A program made the position numbers and the translations under genes. DNA of 64,000 bases from Hippophae tibetana (taxonomy: Eukaryota; Streptophyta; Magnoliopsida; Rosales; Elaeagnaceae), in the NCBI GenBank assembly GCA_037013495.1, contig CM072810.1, positions 49,152,843-49,216,842 of the forward strand, in the 5' to 3' direction. The notes beneath the pieces are model-generated. The model saw only the letters and a program-made list of their open reading frames with translations. It searched no databases and was not told the DNA's origin. Shown here one piece after another: positions 26,845 through 39,069 of the stretch. Position 1 is the stretch's first letter. The number at the start of each line of letters is the position of its first letter.

Positions 26845-27053
26845 TGTTTGTCTCACCATTTCCATTGTAATTACTCTCAATTTTATTCAAAAGAGCCGTA
26901 AAGGATATATTGGTACAAACAAATGGTTCTATATTTATGCGTTCCATCAATATCAATGCTTCCAAACAAAAATAAGGGTAGAGAAAAGGAAAGGAGCTAC
27001 TGTTCACATTTAAAAAAAGAATAAAACATTTGATAAATCAGAGTTCCAAATTT
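26690..27053 (+). repeat. Recombinant B monomer at the 5812-bp junction
   Basis: The left part carries the variants of the monomer at 32503 (GGAGTTCTAGCTTTAAACG, GTACACAAATTCC, ACATAATTTATCGAGG). The right part carries those of the monomer at 20878 (CATTGTAATTACTCTC, GGATATATTGGTACAAAC, GGTTCTATATTTATGCG). The switch lies within 26845-26863. This is the hybrid expected when an array is lengthened by an unequal exchange. Confidence 0.93.
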
Positions 27054-30000
27054 AAACGACGATAAAATTTGACTTGCATATCGAGACAACTATTATAATA
27101 TATCAAATTGAAGCCCGTACCGATTCAAACAATCTGATTTGGCCCCATTGTGGAACCACATTTTTGTACCCAAATCCCATCATTTACATCATTTACCGAG
27201 GGTTTTAAGTGTTTGTCTCACCATTTCCGTTGTACTTACTTTGTATTTGATTCAAAAGTTCCATAAAGGAGATATTGGTGCAAACAAAGGGTTCTTTATT
27301 TATGCGTTCAATCCATATCTATTCTTCCAAAAAAAATAAGGGAAGAGAAAAAGAAAGGAGCTATTGTTCACATTTTAAAAAAGAATAAAACATTTCATAA
27401 ATCGCAATTTCAACTTTAAAAGATGATAACTTTTGACTCGGGTATTGAAACGACTATATTATTATATGAAACCAAAGCTCGAAGCGATTCACACAATATG
27501 AGATGGCGTCAAATTTGGAATATCATTTTTGTACCAAAATTTCAACATTTACATCATTTATTGAGGGTTTTTATTTTTTTGCCAACCATTTTCCTTGTAC
27601 TTACTTTCGATTTTATTCAAAATAGCCGTAAAGGAGATATTGGTGCTAACAAATGGTTCTTTATTTATGTGTTCAATTCCTATATATTCTTCCAAAACAA
27701 ATGAGTAAAGAAAGAATAAAAGGCTATTGTTCCCATTTAAAAAAGGAACAAAACATTTGATAAATGGGAGTTCCAAATTTAAACGACGATAATATTTTAC
27801 TTGCATATCGAGACAACTATTATAATATATCAAAATGAAACTCGTACCGATTCAAAAAATCTGATTTGGCCCCACAAAGAAACCACATTTTTGTACCCAA
27901 ATTTCATCATTTACATCATTTATTGGGGGTTTTTAGTTTTTTGGCCACCATTTCCATTGTACTTGCTTTCGATTTTATTCAAAAGAGCCGTAAAGGAGAT
28001 ATTGGTGCAAACAAATGGTTCTTTATTTATGTGTTCAATCCCTATATATTCTTCCAAAAATAATAAGGGAAGAGAAGAGAAAGGAGCTATTGTTCCCATT
28101 TAAAAATGGAACAAAACATTTGATAAATCGCAGTTCCAACTTTAAACGACGATAAAATTTTACTTGTATATCGAGACAACTATTATAATATATCAAATTG
28201 AAGACTGCACCGATTCAAAAAATCTGATTTGGCCCCATAAAGGAACCACATTATTGTACCCAAATTCCATCGTTTACATCATTTACCGAAGGTTTTAAGT
28301 GTTTGCCTCACCATTTCCGTTGTACTTACTCCCAATTTGTTTCAAAAGTTCCGTAAAGGAGATATTGGTACAAACAAAGGGTTCCTTATTTATGCGTTCA
28401 ATCAATATCTATTCGTCCAAAATAAATAAGGGAAGAGAAAGAGAAAGGAGCTACTGTTCACATTTTAAAAAAGAATAAAACATTTGATAAATCACAATTT
28501 CTACTTTAAAAGATGATAACTTTTGACTCGGGTATTGAAACGACTATATTATTATATGAAACTAAAGCTCGTAACGATTCACATAATATGAGATGGCCTC
28601 AAATTTGGAATATCATTTTTGTACCAAAATTTCAACATTTACATCATTTATTGAGGGTTTTTATTTTTTTGCCAACCATTTCCGTTGTACTTACTTTCGA
28701 TTTTATTCAAAATATCCATAAAGGAGATATTGGTGCTAACAAATGGTTCTTTATTTATGTGTTCAATTCCTATATATTCTTCCAAAACAAATGAGTAAAG
28801 AAAAAATAAAAGGCTATTGTTCCCATTTAAAAAAGGAACAAAACATTTGATAAATGGGAGTTCCAAATTTAAACGACGATAAAATTTTACTTGCATATCG
28901 AGACAACTATTATAATATATCAAAATGAAACTCGTACCGATTCAAAAAATCTGATTTGGCCCCACAAAGCAACCACATTTTTGTACCCAAATTCCATCGT
29001 TTACATCATTTAACGAGGGTTTTAAGTGTTTGTGTCACCATTTTTGTTGTACTTACTTTGTATTTTATTCAAAAGTGTCGTAAAGGAGAAATTGGTTCAA
29101 ACAAAGGGTTCTTTATTTATGCGTTCAATCAATATCTATTCTTCCAAAAATAATAAGGGAAGAGAAGAGAAAGGAGCTACTGTTCACATTTTAAAAAAGA
29201 ATAAAACATTTGATAAATCGCAATTTCAACTTTAAAAGATGATAACTTTTGACTCGGGTATTGAAACGACTATATTATTATATGAAACCGAAGCTCGAAG
29301 CGATTCACACAATATGAGATGGCCTCAAATTTGGAATATCATTTTTGTACCTAAATTTCATCATTTACATCATTTATTGGGGGTTTTTAGTTTTTTGGCC
29401 ACCATTTACATTGTACTTGCTTTCGATTTTATTCAAAAGAGCCATAAAGGAGATATTGGTGCAAACAAATGGTTCTTTATTTATGTGTTCAATCCCTATA
29501 TATTCTTCCAAAAAAATGAGTAAAGAAAAAGGAAAAGGCTATTGTTCCCATTTAAAAATGGAACAAAACATTTGATAAATCGCAGTTCCAACTTTAAACG
29601 ACGATAAAATTTAACTTGCATATCGAGACAACTATTATAATATATCAAATTGAAACTCGTACCGATTCAAATAATCTGATTTGGTCCCATAGAGGAACCA
29701 CATTTTTGTACCCAAATTCCATCGTTTACATCATTTACCGAGGGTTTTAAGTGTTTGTCTCACCATTTCTGTTGTACTTAGTTTCGATTTTATTCAAAAG
29801 TTCCTTAAAAAAGATATTGGTGCAAACAAAGGGTTCTTTATTTATACATTCAATCAATATCTATTCTTTCAAAAAAAATAAGGGAAGAGAAAAAGAAAGG
29901 AGCTACTGTTCACATTTTAAAAATGAATAAAACATTTGATAAATCGCAATTTCAACTTTAAAAGATGATAAATTTTGACTCGGGTATAGAAACGACTATA

Positions 30001-32676
30001 TTATTATATGAAACCGAAGCACGAAGCGATTCACACAATATGAGATGGCCTCAAATTTGGAATATCATTTTTGTACCAAAATTTCAACATTTACATCATT
30101 TATTGAGGGTTTTTAGTTTTTTGCCAACCATTTCTATTGTACTTACTTTTGATTTTATTCAAAAGAGCCGTAAAGGAGATATTGGTGCTAAGAAATGGTT
30201 CTTTATTTATATGTTCAATCCCTATATATTCTTCCATAAATATGAGTAAAGAAAAAGGAAAAGGCTACTGTTCCCATTTAAAAATGGAACAAAACATTTG
30301 ATAAATCGGAGTTCCAACTTTAAACGACGATAAAAGTTTACTTATATATCGAGACAAATATTATAATATATCAAATTGAAGACTGCACCGATTCAAAAAA
30401 TCTGATTTGGCCCCATAAAGGAACCACATTATTGTACCCAAATTCCCTCGTTTACATCATTTACCGAAGGTTTTAAGTGTTTGCCTCACCATTTCCGTTG
30501 TACTTACTCCCAATTTGTTTCAAAAGTTCCGTATAGGAGATATTGGTACAAACAAAGGGTTCCTTATTTATGCGTTCAATCAATATCTATTCCTCCAAAA
30601 TAAATAAGGGAAGAGAAAGAGAAAGGAGCTACTGTTCACATTTTAAAAAAGAATAAAACATTTGATAAATCGCAATTTCTACTTTAAAAGATGATAACTT
30701 TTGACTCGGGTATTGAAACGACTATATTATTATATCAAACTAAAGCTCGTAACGATTCACATAATATGAGATGGCCTCAAATTTGGAATATCATTTTTGT
30801 ACCAAAATTTCAACATTTACATCATTTATTGAGGGTTTTTATTTTTTTGCCAACCATTTCCGTTGTACTTACTTTCGATTTTATTCAAAATAGCCATAAA
30901 GGAGATATTGGTGCTAACAAATGGTTCTTTATTTATGTGTTCAATTCCTATATATTCTTCCAAAACAAATGAGTAAAGAAAAAATAAAAGGCTATTGTTC
31001 CCATTTAAAAAAGGAACAAAACATTTGATAAATGGGAGTTCCAAATTTAAACGACGATAAAATTTTACTTGCATATCGGGACAACTATTATAATATATCA
31101 AAATGAAACTCGTACTGATTCAAAAAATCTGATTTGGCCCCACAAAGAAACCGCATTTTTGTACCCAAATTCCATCATTTACATCATTTACCGAGGGCTT
31201 TAAGTGTTTGTCTCATCATTTCTGTTGTACTTACTTTGTATTTTATTCAAAAGTGTCGTAAAGGAGATATTGGTTCAAACAAAGTGTTCTTTATTTATGC
31301 GTTCAATCAATATCTATTCTTCCAAAAAAAATAAGGGAAGAGAAAGAGAAAGGAGCTACTGTTCACATTTTAAAAAAGAATAAAACATTTGATAAATCGC
31401 AATTTCAACTTTAAAAGATGATAACTTTTGACTCGGGTATTGAAACGACTATATTATTATATGAAACCGAAGCTCGAACCGATTCACACAATATGAGACG
31501 GCCTCAAATTTGGAATATCATTTTTGTACCAAAATTTCAACATTTACATCATTTATTGAGGGTTTTTAGTTTTTTCCCAACCATTTCTGTTGTACTTACT
31601 TTTGATTTTATTCAAAAGAGCCGTAAAAGAGATATTGGTGCTAACAAATGGTTCTTTATTTATATGTTCAATCCCTATATATTCTTCCATAAATATGAGT
31701 AAAGAAAAAGGAAAAGGCTACTGTTCCCATTTAAAAATGGAACAAAACATTTGATAAATCGGAGTTCCAAATTTAAACGACGATAAAAGTTTACTTGTAT
31801 ATCGAGACAACTATTATAATATATCAAATTGAAGACTGCACCGATTCAAAAAATCGGATTTGGCCCCATAAAGGAACCACATTATTGTACCCAAATTCCA
31901 TCGTTTACATCATTTACCGAGGATTTTAAGTGTTTGCCTCACCATTTCCGTTGTACTTACTCCCAATTTGTTTCAAAATAGGCGTGATGGAGATATTGGT
32001 GCAAACAAAGGGTTCTTTATTTATGTGTTCCATAAATATCAATGCTTCCAAATAAAAATAAGGGTAGTGAAAATTAAAGGAGCTACTGTTCACATTTTAA
32101 AAAAGAATAAAACATTTGATAAATCGCAATTTCAACTTTAAAAGATGATAACTTTTGACTCGGGTAATGAAATGACTATATTATTATATGAAACCAAAGC
32201 TCGAAGCGATTCACACAATATGAGATGGCCTCAAATTTGGAATATCATTTTTGTACCAAAATTTCAACATTTACATCATTTATTGAGGGTTTTTAGTTTT
32301 TTGCCAACCATTTCTGTTGTACTTACTTTTGATTTTATTCAAAAGAGCCGTAAAGGAGATATTGGTGCTAAGAAATGGTTCTTTATTTATATGTTCAATC
32401 CCTATATATTCTTCCATAAATATGAGTAAAGAAAAAGGAAAAGGCTACTGTTCCCATTTAAAAATGGAACAAAACATTTGATAAATTGGAGTTCTAGCTT
32501 TAAACGACGAGAAAAGTTTACTTGCATATCGAGATAACTATTATAGTATATCAAATTGAAGTCCGCACCGATTCAAAAAATCTGATTTGGCCCCACAAAG
32601 AAACCACATTATTGTACACAAATTCCATCGTTTACATAATTTATCGAGGGTTTTAAGTGTTTGTCTCACCATTTCC
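26845..32676 (+). repeat. 5813-bp sixteen-monomer unit, copy 2, with 19-bp overhang
   Basis: This copy follows directly after copy 1. The match to copy 1 continues through 32676 and stops at 32677 (CCGTTG against CCATTG). Copy-specific changes include GTATAGGAG near 30535, GGCGTGATGG near 31986 and GGGTAGTGAAA near 32068. The 19 bp at 26845-26863 (TGTTTGTCTCACCATTTCC) are common to both parents and contain the crossover. Confidence 0.94.
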
Positions 32677-34339
32677 GTTGTACTTACTTTCTATTTTATT
32701 CAAAAGTTCCGTAAAGGAGATATTGGTGCAAACAAAGGGTTCTTTATTTATGCGTTCAATCAATATCTATTCTTCCAAAAAAAATAAGGGAAGAGAAATA
32801 CAAAGGAGCTATTGTTCATATTTTAAAAAAGAATAAAACATTTGATAAATTGCAATTTCAACTTTAAAAGATGATAACTTTTGACTCGAGAAATGAAACT
32901 ACTATATTATTATATGAAACCGATACTCGTAGAGTTTCACACAATATGAGATGGCCTCAAATTTGGAAAATCATTTTTGTACCTAAATTTCATCATTTAT
33001 ATCATTTATTGAGGGTTTTTAGTTTTTTGGCCACCATTTCCGTTGTACTTGCTTTTGATTTTATTCAAAAGATCCGTAAAGGAGATATTGGTGCAAACAA
33101 AGGGTTCTTTATTTATGCGTTCAATCAATATCTTTTCTTCCAAAAAAAATAAGGGAAGAGAAAGTGAAAGGAGCTACTGTTCAAATTTTAAAAAAGAATA
33201 AAACATTTGATAAATCGCAATTTCAACTTTAAAAGATGATAACTTTTGACTCGGGTATTGAAAAGACTATATTATTATATGAAACCGAAGCTCGAAGCGA
33301 TTCACACAATATGAGATGGCCTCAAATTTGCAATATCATTTTTGTACCAAAATTTCAACATTTACATCATTTATTGAGGGTTTTTAGTTTTTTGCCAACC
33401 ATTTCGGATGTACTTACTTTTGATTTTATTCAAAAGAGCCGTAAAGGAGATATTGGTGCTAACAAATGGTTCTTTATTTATATGTTCAATCCCTATATAT
33501 TCTTCCATAAATATGAGTAAAGAAAAAGGAAAAGGCTACTGTTCCCATTTAAAAATGGAACAAAACATTTGATAAATCGGAGTTCCAACTTTAAACGACG
33601 ATAAAAGTTTACTTGCATATCGAGACAACTATTATAAAATATCAAATTGAAGCCCATACCGATTCAAACATTTGGATTTGGCGCCATAGAGGAACCACAT
33701 TTTTGTACCCAAATTCCATCATTTACATCATTTACCAAGGGTTTTAAGTGTTTGTCTCACCATTTGCATTGTACTAACTTTGTATTTGATTCAAAAGTGC
33801 CGTAATGGAGATATTGGTGCAAAGAAAGGGTTCTTTATTTATGCGTTCAATCAATATCTATTCTTCCAAAAAAAATAAGGGAAGAGCAAAAGAAAGGAGC
33901 TATTGTTCAAATTTTAAAAAAGAATAAAACATTTGATAAATCATAATTTCAACTTTAAACGATGATAAATTTTGACTCGGGTATTGAAACGATTATATTA
34001 TTATATGAAACTGAAGCTCGAAGCGATTCACACAATATGAGATGGCCTCAAATTTGGAATATCATTTTTGTACCAAAATTTCAACATTTACATCATTTAT
34101 GGAGGGTTTTTAGTTTTTTGCCAACCATTTCTGTTGTACTTACTTTCGATTTTATTCAAAAGAGCCGTAAAGGAGATATTGGTGCTAACAAATGGTTATT
34201 TATTTATGTGTTCAATCCCTATATATTCTTCCAAAAAAATGAGTAAAGAAAAAGGAGAAGGCTATTGTTCCCATTTAAAAATGGAACAAAATATTTGATA
34301 AATCGGAGTTCCAACTTTAAACGACGATAAAAGTTTACT
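32677..34339 (+). repeat. Irregular segment with A-A step
   Basis: The segment holds the end of a B monomer, a chimeric A monomer (32871), a regular A (33236), an unusual B (about 33600) with ACATTTGGATTTGGCGCC and CATTTGCATTGTACTAACTTT, an A (33962), and a B start. It matches no other long tract in the window, so it is either older or derived from outside it. It separates the 5812-bp pair from the 4730-bp family. Confidence 0.85.
32871..33235 (+). repeat. Chimeric monomer: A start, B1 end
   Basis: The monomer begins as class A (ATGATAACTTTTGACTCGAG, TATATTATTATATGAAACCG, ATGAGATGGCC). It ends as class B1 (CAAAGGGTTCTTTATTTATG, TTCAATCAATATC, AATAAGGGAAGAG). The next monomer at 33236 is again class A, the only A-A step I found. 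It has private changes such as GATACTCGTAGAGTTTCAC. An exchange out of register by one monomer between A and B explains both the chimera and the A-A order. Confidence 0.88.
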
Positions 34340-37300
34340 TGCATATCGAGACAACTATTATAATATATCAAATTGAAGCTTGTACCGATTCAAAAAATCT
34401 GATTTGGCCCCACAAAGAAACCACATTTTTGTACCCAAATTCCATCGTTTACATCATTTACCGAGGGTTTTAAGTGTTTGTCTCACCATTTCCGTTGTAC
34501 TTACTCCCAATTTTATTCAAAATAGGCGTAATGGAAATATTGGTGCAAACAAAGGGTTCTTTATTTATGTGTTCCATCAATATCAATGCTTCAAAACAAA
34601 AATAAGGGTAGAGAAAAGGAAAGGAGCTATTGTTCCCATTTAAAAATGGAACAAAACATTTGATAAATCGGAGTTCCAACTTTAAACGACGATAAAAGTT
34701 TACTTGCATATCGAGACAACTATTATAATATATCATATTGAAGCTCGTACCGATTCAAAAAATCTGATTTGGCCGCACAAAGGGACCACATTTTTGTACC
34801 CAAATTCCATCGTTTACATAATTTATCGAGGGTTTTAAGTGTTTGTCTCACCATTTCCGTTGTAGTTACTCCCAATTTTATTCAAAATAGGTGTAATGGA
34901 GATATTGGTGCAAACAAAGGGTTCTTTATTTATGCGTTCCATCAATATCAATGCTTCAAAAAAAAAATAAGGGTAGAGAAAAGGAAAGGAGCTACTGTTC
35001 AAATTTAAAAAAAGAAGAAAACATTTGATAAATCGGAGTTCCAAATTTAAACGACGATAAAATTTTGCTTGCATATCGAGACAACTATTATAATATATCA
35101 AATTGAAGCTCGTACCGATTCAAACAATCTGATTTGGCCCCATAGAGGAACCACATTTTTGTACCCAAATTCCATCGTTTATATCATTTAACGAGGGTTT
35201 TAAGTGTTTGTCTCACCATTTCCGTTGAACTTACTTTCTATTTTATTCAAAAGTTCCGTAAAGGAGATATTGGTGCAAACAAAGGGTTCTTTATTTATGC
35301 ATTCAATCAATATCTATTCTTTCAAACAAAAATAAGGGAAGAGAAAAAGAAAGGAGCTACTGTTCACATTTTAAAAAAGAATAAAACATTTGATAAATCA
35401 CAATTTCAAATTTAAATGACGATAAACTTTTACTTGCATATCGAGACAACTATTATAATATATCAAATTGAAGCTCGTACCGATTCAAACAATCTGATTT
35501 GGCCCCACAAAGGAACCACATTTTTGTACCCAAATTCCATCGTTTACATCATTTACCAAGAGTTTTAAGTGTTTATCTCACCATTTCCGTTGTACTTACT
35601 TTGTATTTGATTCAAAAGTTCCATAAAGGAGATATTGGTGCAAACAAAGGGTTCTTTATTTATGCGTTCAATCAATATCTATTCTTTCAAAAAAAAATAA
35701 GGGAAGAGAAAAAGAAAGGAGCTACTTTTCACATTTTAAAAAAGAATAAAACATTTGATTAATCACAATTTCAACTTTAAAAGATGAAAACTTTTGACTC
35801 TGGTATTGAAACGACTATATTATTATATGAAACCGATGCTCGTAGCGATTCACACAATATGAGATGGCCTCAAATTTGGAATATGATTTTTGTACTAAAA
35901 TTTCATAATTTACATCATTTATTGAGGGTTTTTAGTTTTTTGGCCACCATTTCCGTTGTACTTACTTTCGATTTTATTAAAAAGAGCCGTGAAGGAGATA
36001 TTGGTGCAAACAAAGGGTTATTTATTTATGTTTTCAATTCCTATATATTCTTCCAAAAAAATGAGTAAAGAAAAACGAAAAGGCTACTGTTCCCATTTAA
36101 AAATAGAACAAAAAATTTGATAAATCGGAGTTCTAAATTTAAACGACTATAAAATTTTACTTGCATATGGAGACAACTATTATAATATATCAAATTGAAG
36201 CCCGTACCGATTCAAAAAATCTAATTTGGCCCCACAAAGGAACCACATTTTTGTACCCAAATTCCATCGTTTACGTCATTTACCGAGGGTTTTAAGTGTT
36301 TGTCTCACCATTTCCGTTGTACTTACTTTGTGTTTGATTCAAAAGTTCCATAAAGGAGATATTGGTGCAAACAAAGGGTTCTTTATTTATGCATTCAATC
36401 AAAATCTATTCTTTCAAAAAAAATAAGGGAAGAGAAAAGGAAAGGAGCTACTATTCACATTTTAAAAATTAATAAAACATTTCATAAATCGCAATTTCAA
36501 CTTTAAAAGATGATAACTTTTGACTCGGGTATTGAAAGGACTATATTATTATAGAAAAATGAAGCTCGTAGCGATTCACACAATATGAGATGGCCTCAAA
36601 TTTGGAATATCATTTTGGTACCAAAATTTCACCATTTACATTATTTATTGAGGGTTTTTATTTTTTTGCCAACCGTTTCCGTTGTACTTACTTTTGATTT
36701 TATTCAAAAGAGCCGTAAAGGAGATATTGGTGCTAACAAATGGTTCTTTATTTATGTGTTCAATTCCTATATATTCTTCCAAAACAAATGAGTAAAGAAA
36801 AAAGAAAAGGCTATTGTTCCCATTTAAAAAAGGAACAAAACATTTGTTAAATGGGAGTTCCGACTTTAAACGACGATAAACTTTTACTTGCATATCGAGC
36901 TACTATTATAATATATCAAAACGAAGCCTGTACTGATTCAAAAAATCTGATTTGGCCCCACAAAGGAACCACATTTTTGTACCCAAATTCCATCGTTTAC
37001 ATCATTTACCGAGGGTTTTAAGTGTTTGTCTCACATTTTCCGTTGTACTTACTTTGTATTTTATTCAAAAGTGCCGTAAAGGAGATATTGGTGCAGACAA
37101 AGGGTTCTTTATTTATGCGTTCAATCATTATATATTCTTCCTAAAAAAATAAGGGAAGAGAAAGAGAAAGGAGCTACTGTTCACATTTTAAAAAAGAATA
37201 AAACATTTGATAAATCACAATTTCAAATTTAAAAGATGATAACTTTTGACTCGGGTATTGAAACGACTATATTATTATATGAAACCGAAGCTTGAAGGGA

Positions 37301-39069
37301 TTCACACAATATGAGATGGCCTCAAATTTAAAATATCATTTTTGTACCAAAATTTCAACATTTACATCATTTATTGAGGGTTTTTAGTTTTTTGGCCACC
37401 ATTTCCGTTGTAGTTGCTTTCGATTTTATTCAAAAGAGCCGTAAAGGATATATTGGTGCAAAAAAATGGTTCTTTATTTATGTGTTCAATCCCTATATAT
37501 TCTTCCAACAAAATGAGTAAAGAAAATGGAAAAGGCTATTGTTCCCATTTATAAATGGAACAAAACATTTGATAAATCGGAGTTCCAACTTTAAACGACG
37601 ATAAAAGTTTACTTGCATATCGAGACAACTATTATAATATATCAAATTGAAGCTCGTACCGATTCAAAAAATCTGATTTGGCCCCACAAAGGAACCACAT
37701 TTTTGTACCCAAATTCCATCGTTTACATCATTTACCGAGGGTTTTAAGTGTTTGTCTCACCATTTCCGTTGTACTTACTCCCAATTTTATTCAAAAGAGG
37801 CGTAATGGAGATATTGGTGCAAACAAAGGGTTCTTTATTTATGCGTTCCATCAATATCAATGCTTCAAAACAAAAATAAGGGTAGAGAAAAGGAAAGCAG
37901 CTATTGTTCACATTTAAAAAAAGAAGAAAACATTTGATAAATCGGAGTTCCAAATTTAAACGACGATAAAATTCTGCTTGCATATCGAGACAACTATTAT
38001 AATATATCAAATTGAAGCTCGTACCGATTCAAACAATCTGATTTGGCCCCATAGAGGAACCACATTTTTGTACCCAAATTCTTTCGTTTACATCATTTAC
38101 CGAGGGTTTTAAGTGTTTGTCTCACCATTTCCGTTGAACTTACTTTCTATTTTATTCAAAAGTTCCGTAAAGGAGATATTGGTGCAAACAAAGGGTTCTT
38201 TATTTATGCATTCAATCAATATCTATTCTTTCAAACAAATATAAGGGAAGAGAAAAAGAAAGGAGCTACTGTTCACATTTTAAAAAAGAATAAAACATTT
38301 GATAAATCACAATTTCAAATTTAAATGACGATAAACTTTTACTTCCATATCGAGACAATTATTATAATATATCAAATTGAAGCTCGTACCGATTCAAACA
38401 ATCTTATTTGGCCCCATAGAGGAACTACATTTTTGTACCCAAATTCCATCGTTTACATCATTTAACGAGGGTTTTAAGTGTTTGTCTCACCATTTCCGTT
38501 GAACTTACTTTCTATTTTATTCAAAAGTTCCATAAAGGAGATATTGGTGCAAATAAAGGGTTCTTTATTTATGCGTTCAATCAATATATATTCTTTAAAA
38601 AAAAATAAGGGAAGAGAAAAAGAAAGGAGCTACTTTTCACATTTGAAAAAAGAATTAAACATTTGATAAATCACAATTTCAACTTTAAAAGATGAAAACT
38701 TTTGACTCGGGAATTGAAACGACTATATTATTATATGAAACCGATGCTCGTAGCGATTCACACAATATTAGATGGCCTCAAATTTGGAATATCATTTTTG
38801 TACCAAAATTTCATAATTTACATCATTTATTGAGGGTTTTTAGTTTTTTGGCCACCATTTCCGTTGTAGTTGCTTTCGATTTTATTCAAAATAGCCGTAA
38901 AGGAGATATTGGTGCAAACAAATGGTTCTTTATTTATGTGTTCAATCCCTATATATTCTTCCAAAAAAATGAGTAAAGAAAAAGGAAAGCGCTACTGTTC
39001 CCATTTAAAAATGGAACAAAACATTTGATAAATCGGAGTTCCAACTTTAAAGGACGATAAAAGTTTACA
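34340..39069 (+). repeat. 4730-bp thirteen-monomer unit, copy 1
   Basis: The class order is B, B, B, B, A, B, A, B, A, B, B, B, A. It matches 39070 onward (offset 4730, changing to 4728 at an A-run of different length near 35697) as far as 36802. It matches 41695-46368 at offset 7275 from 34420 on. Family markers are ATGAAAACTTTTGACTCTGG (35784), a stop-bearing ATTATAGAAAAATGAAGC in the A at 36510, and GAAGCTTGAAGGGATTC in the A at 37236. The odd monomer number breaks the A/B dimer rhythm. Confidence 0.93.
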
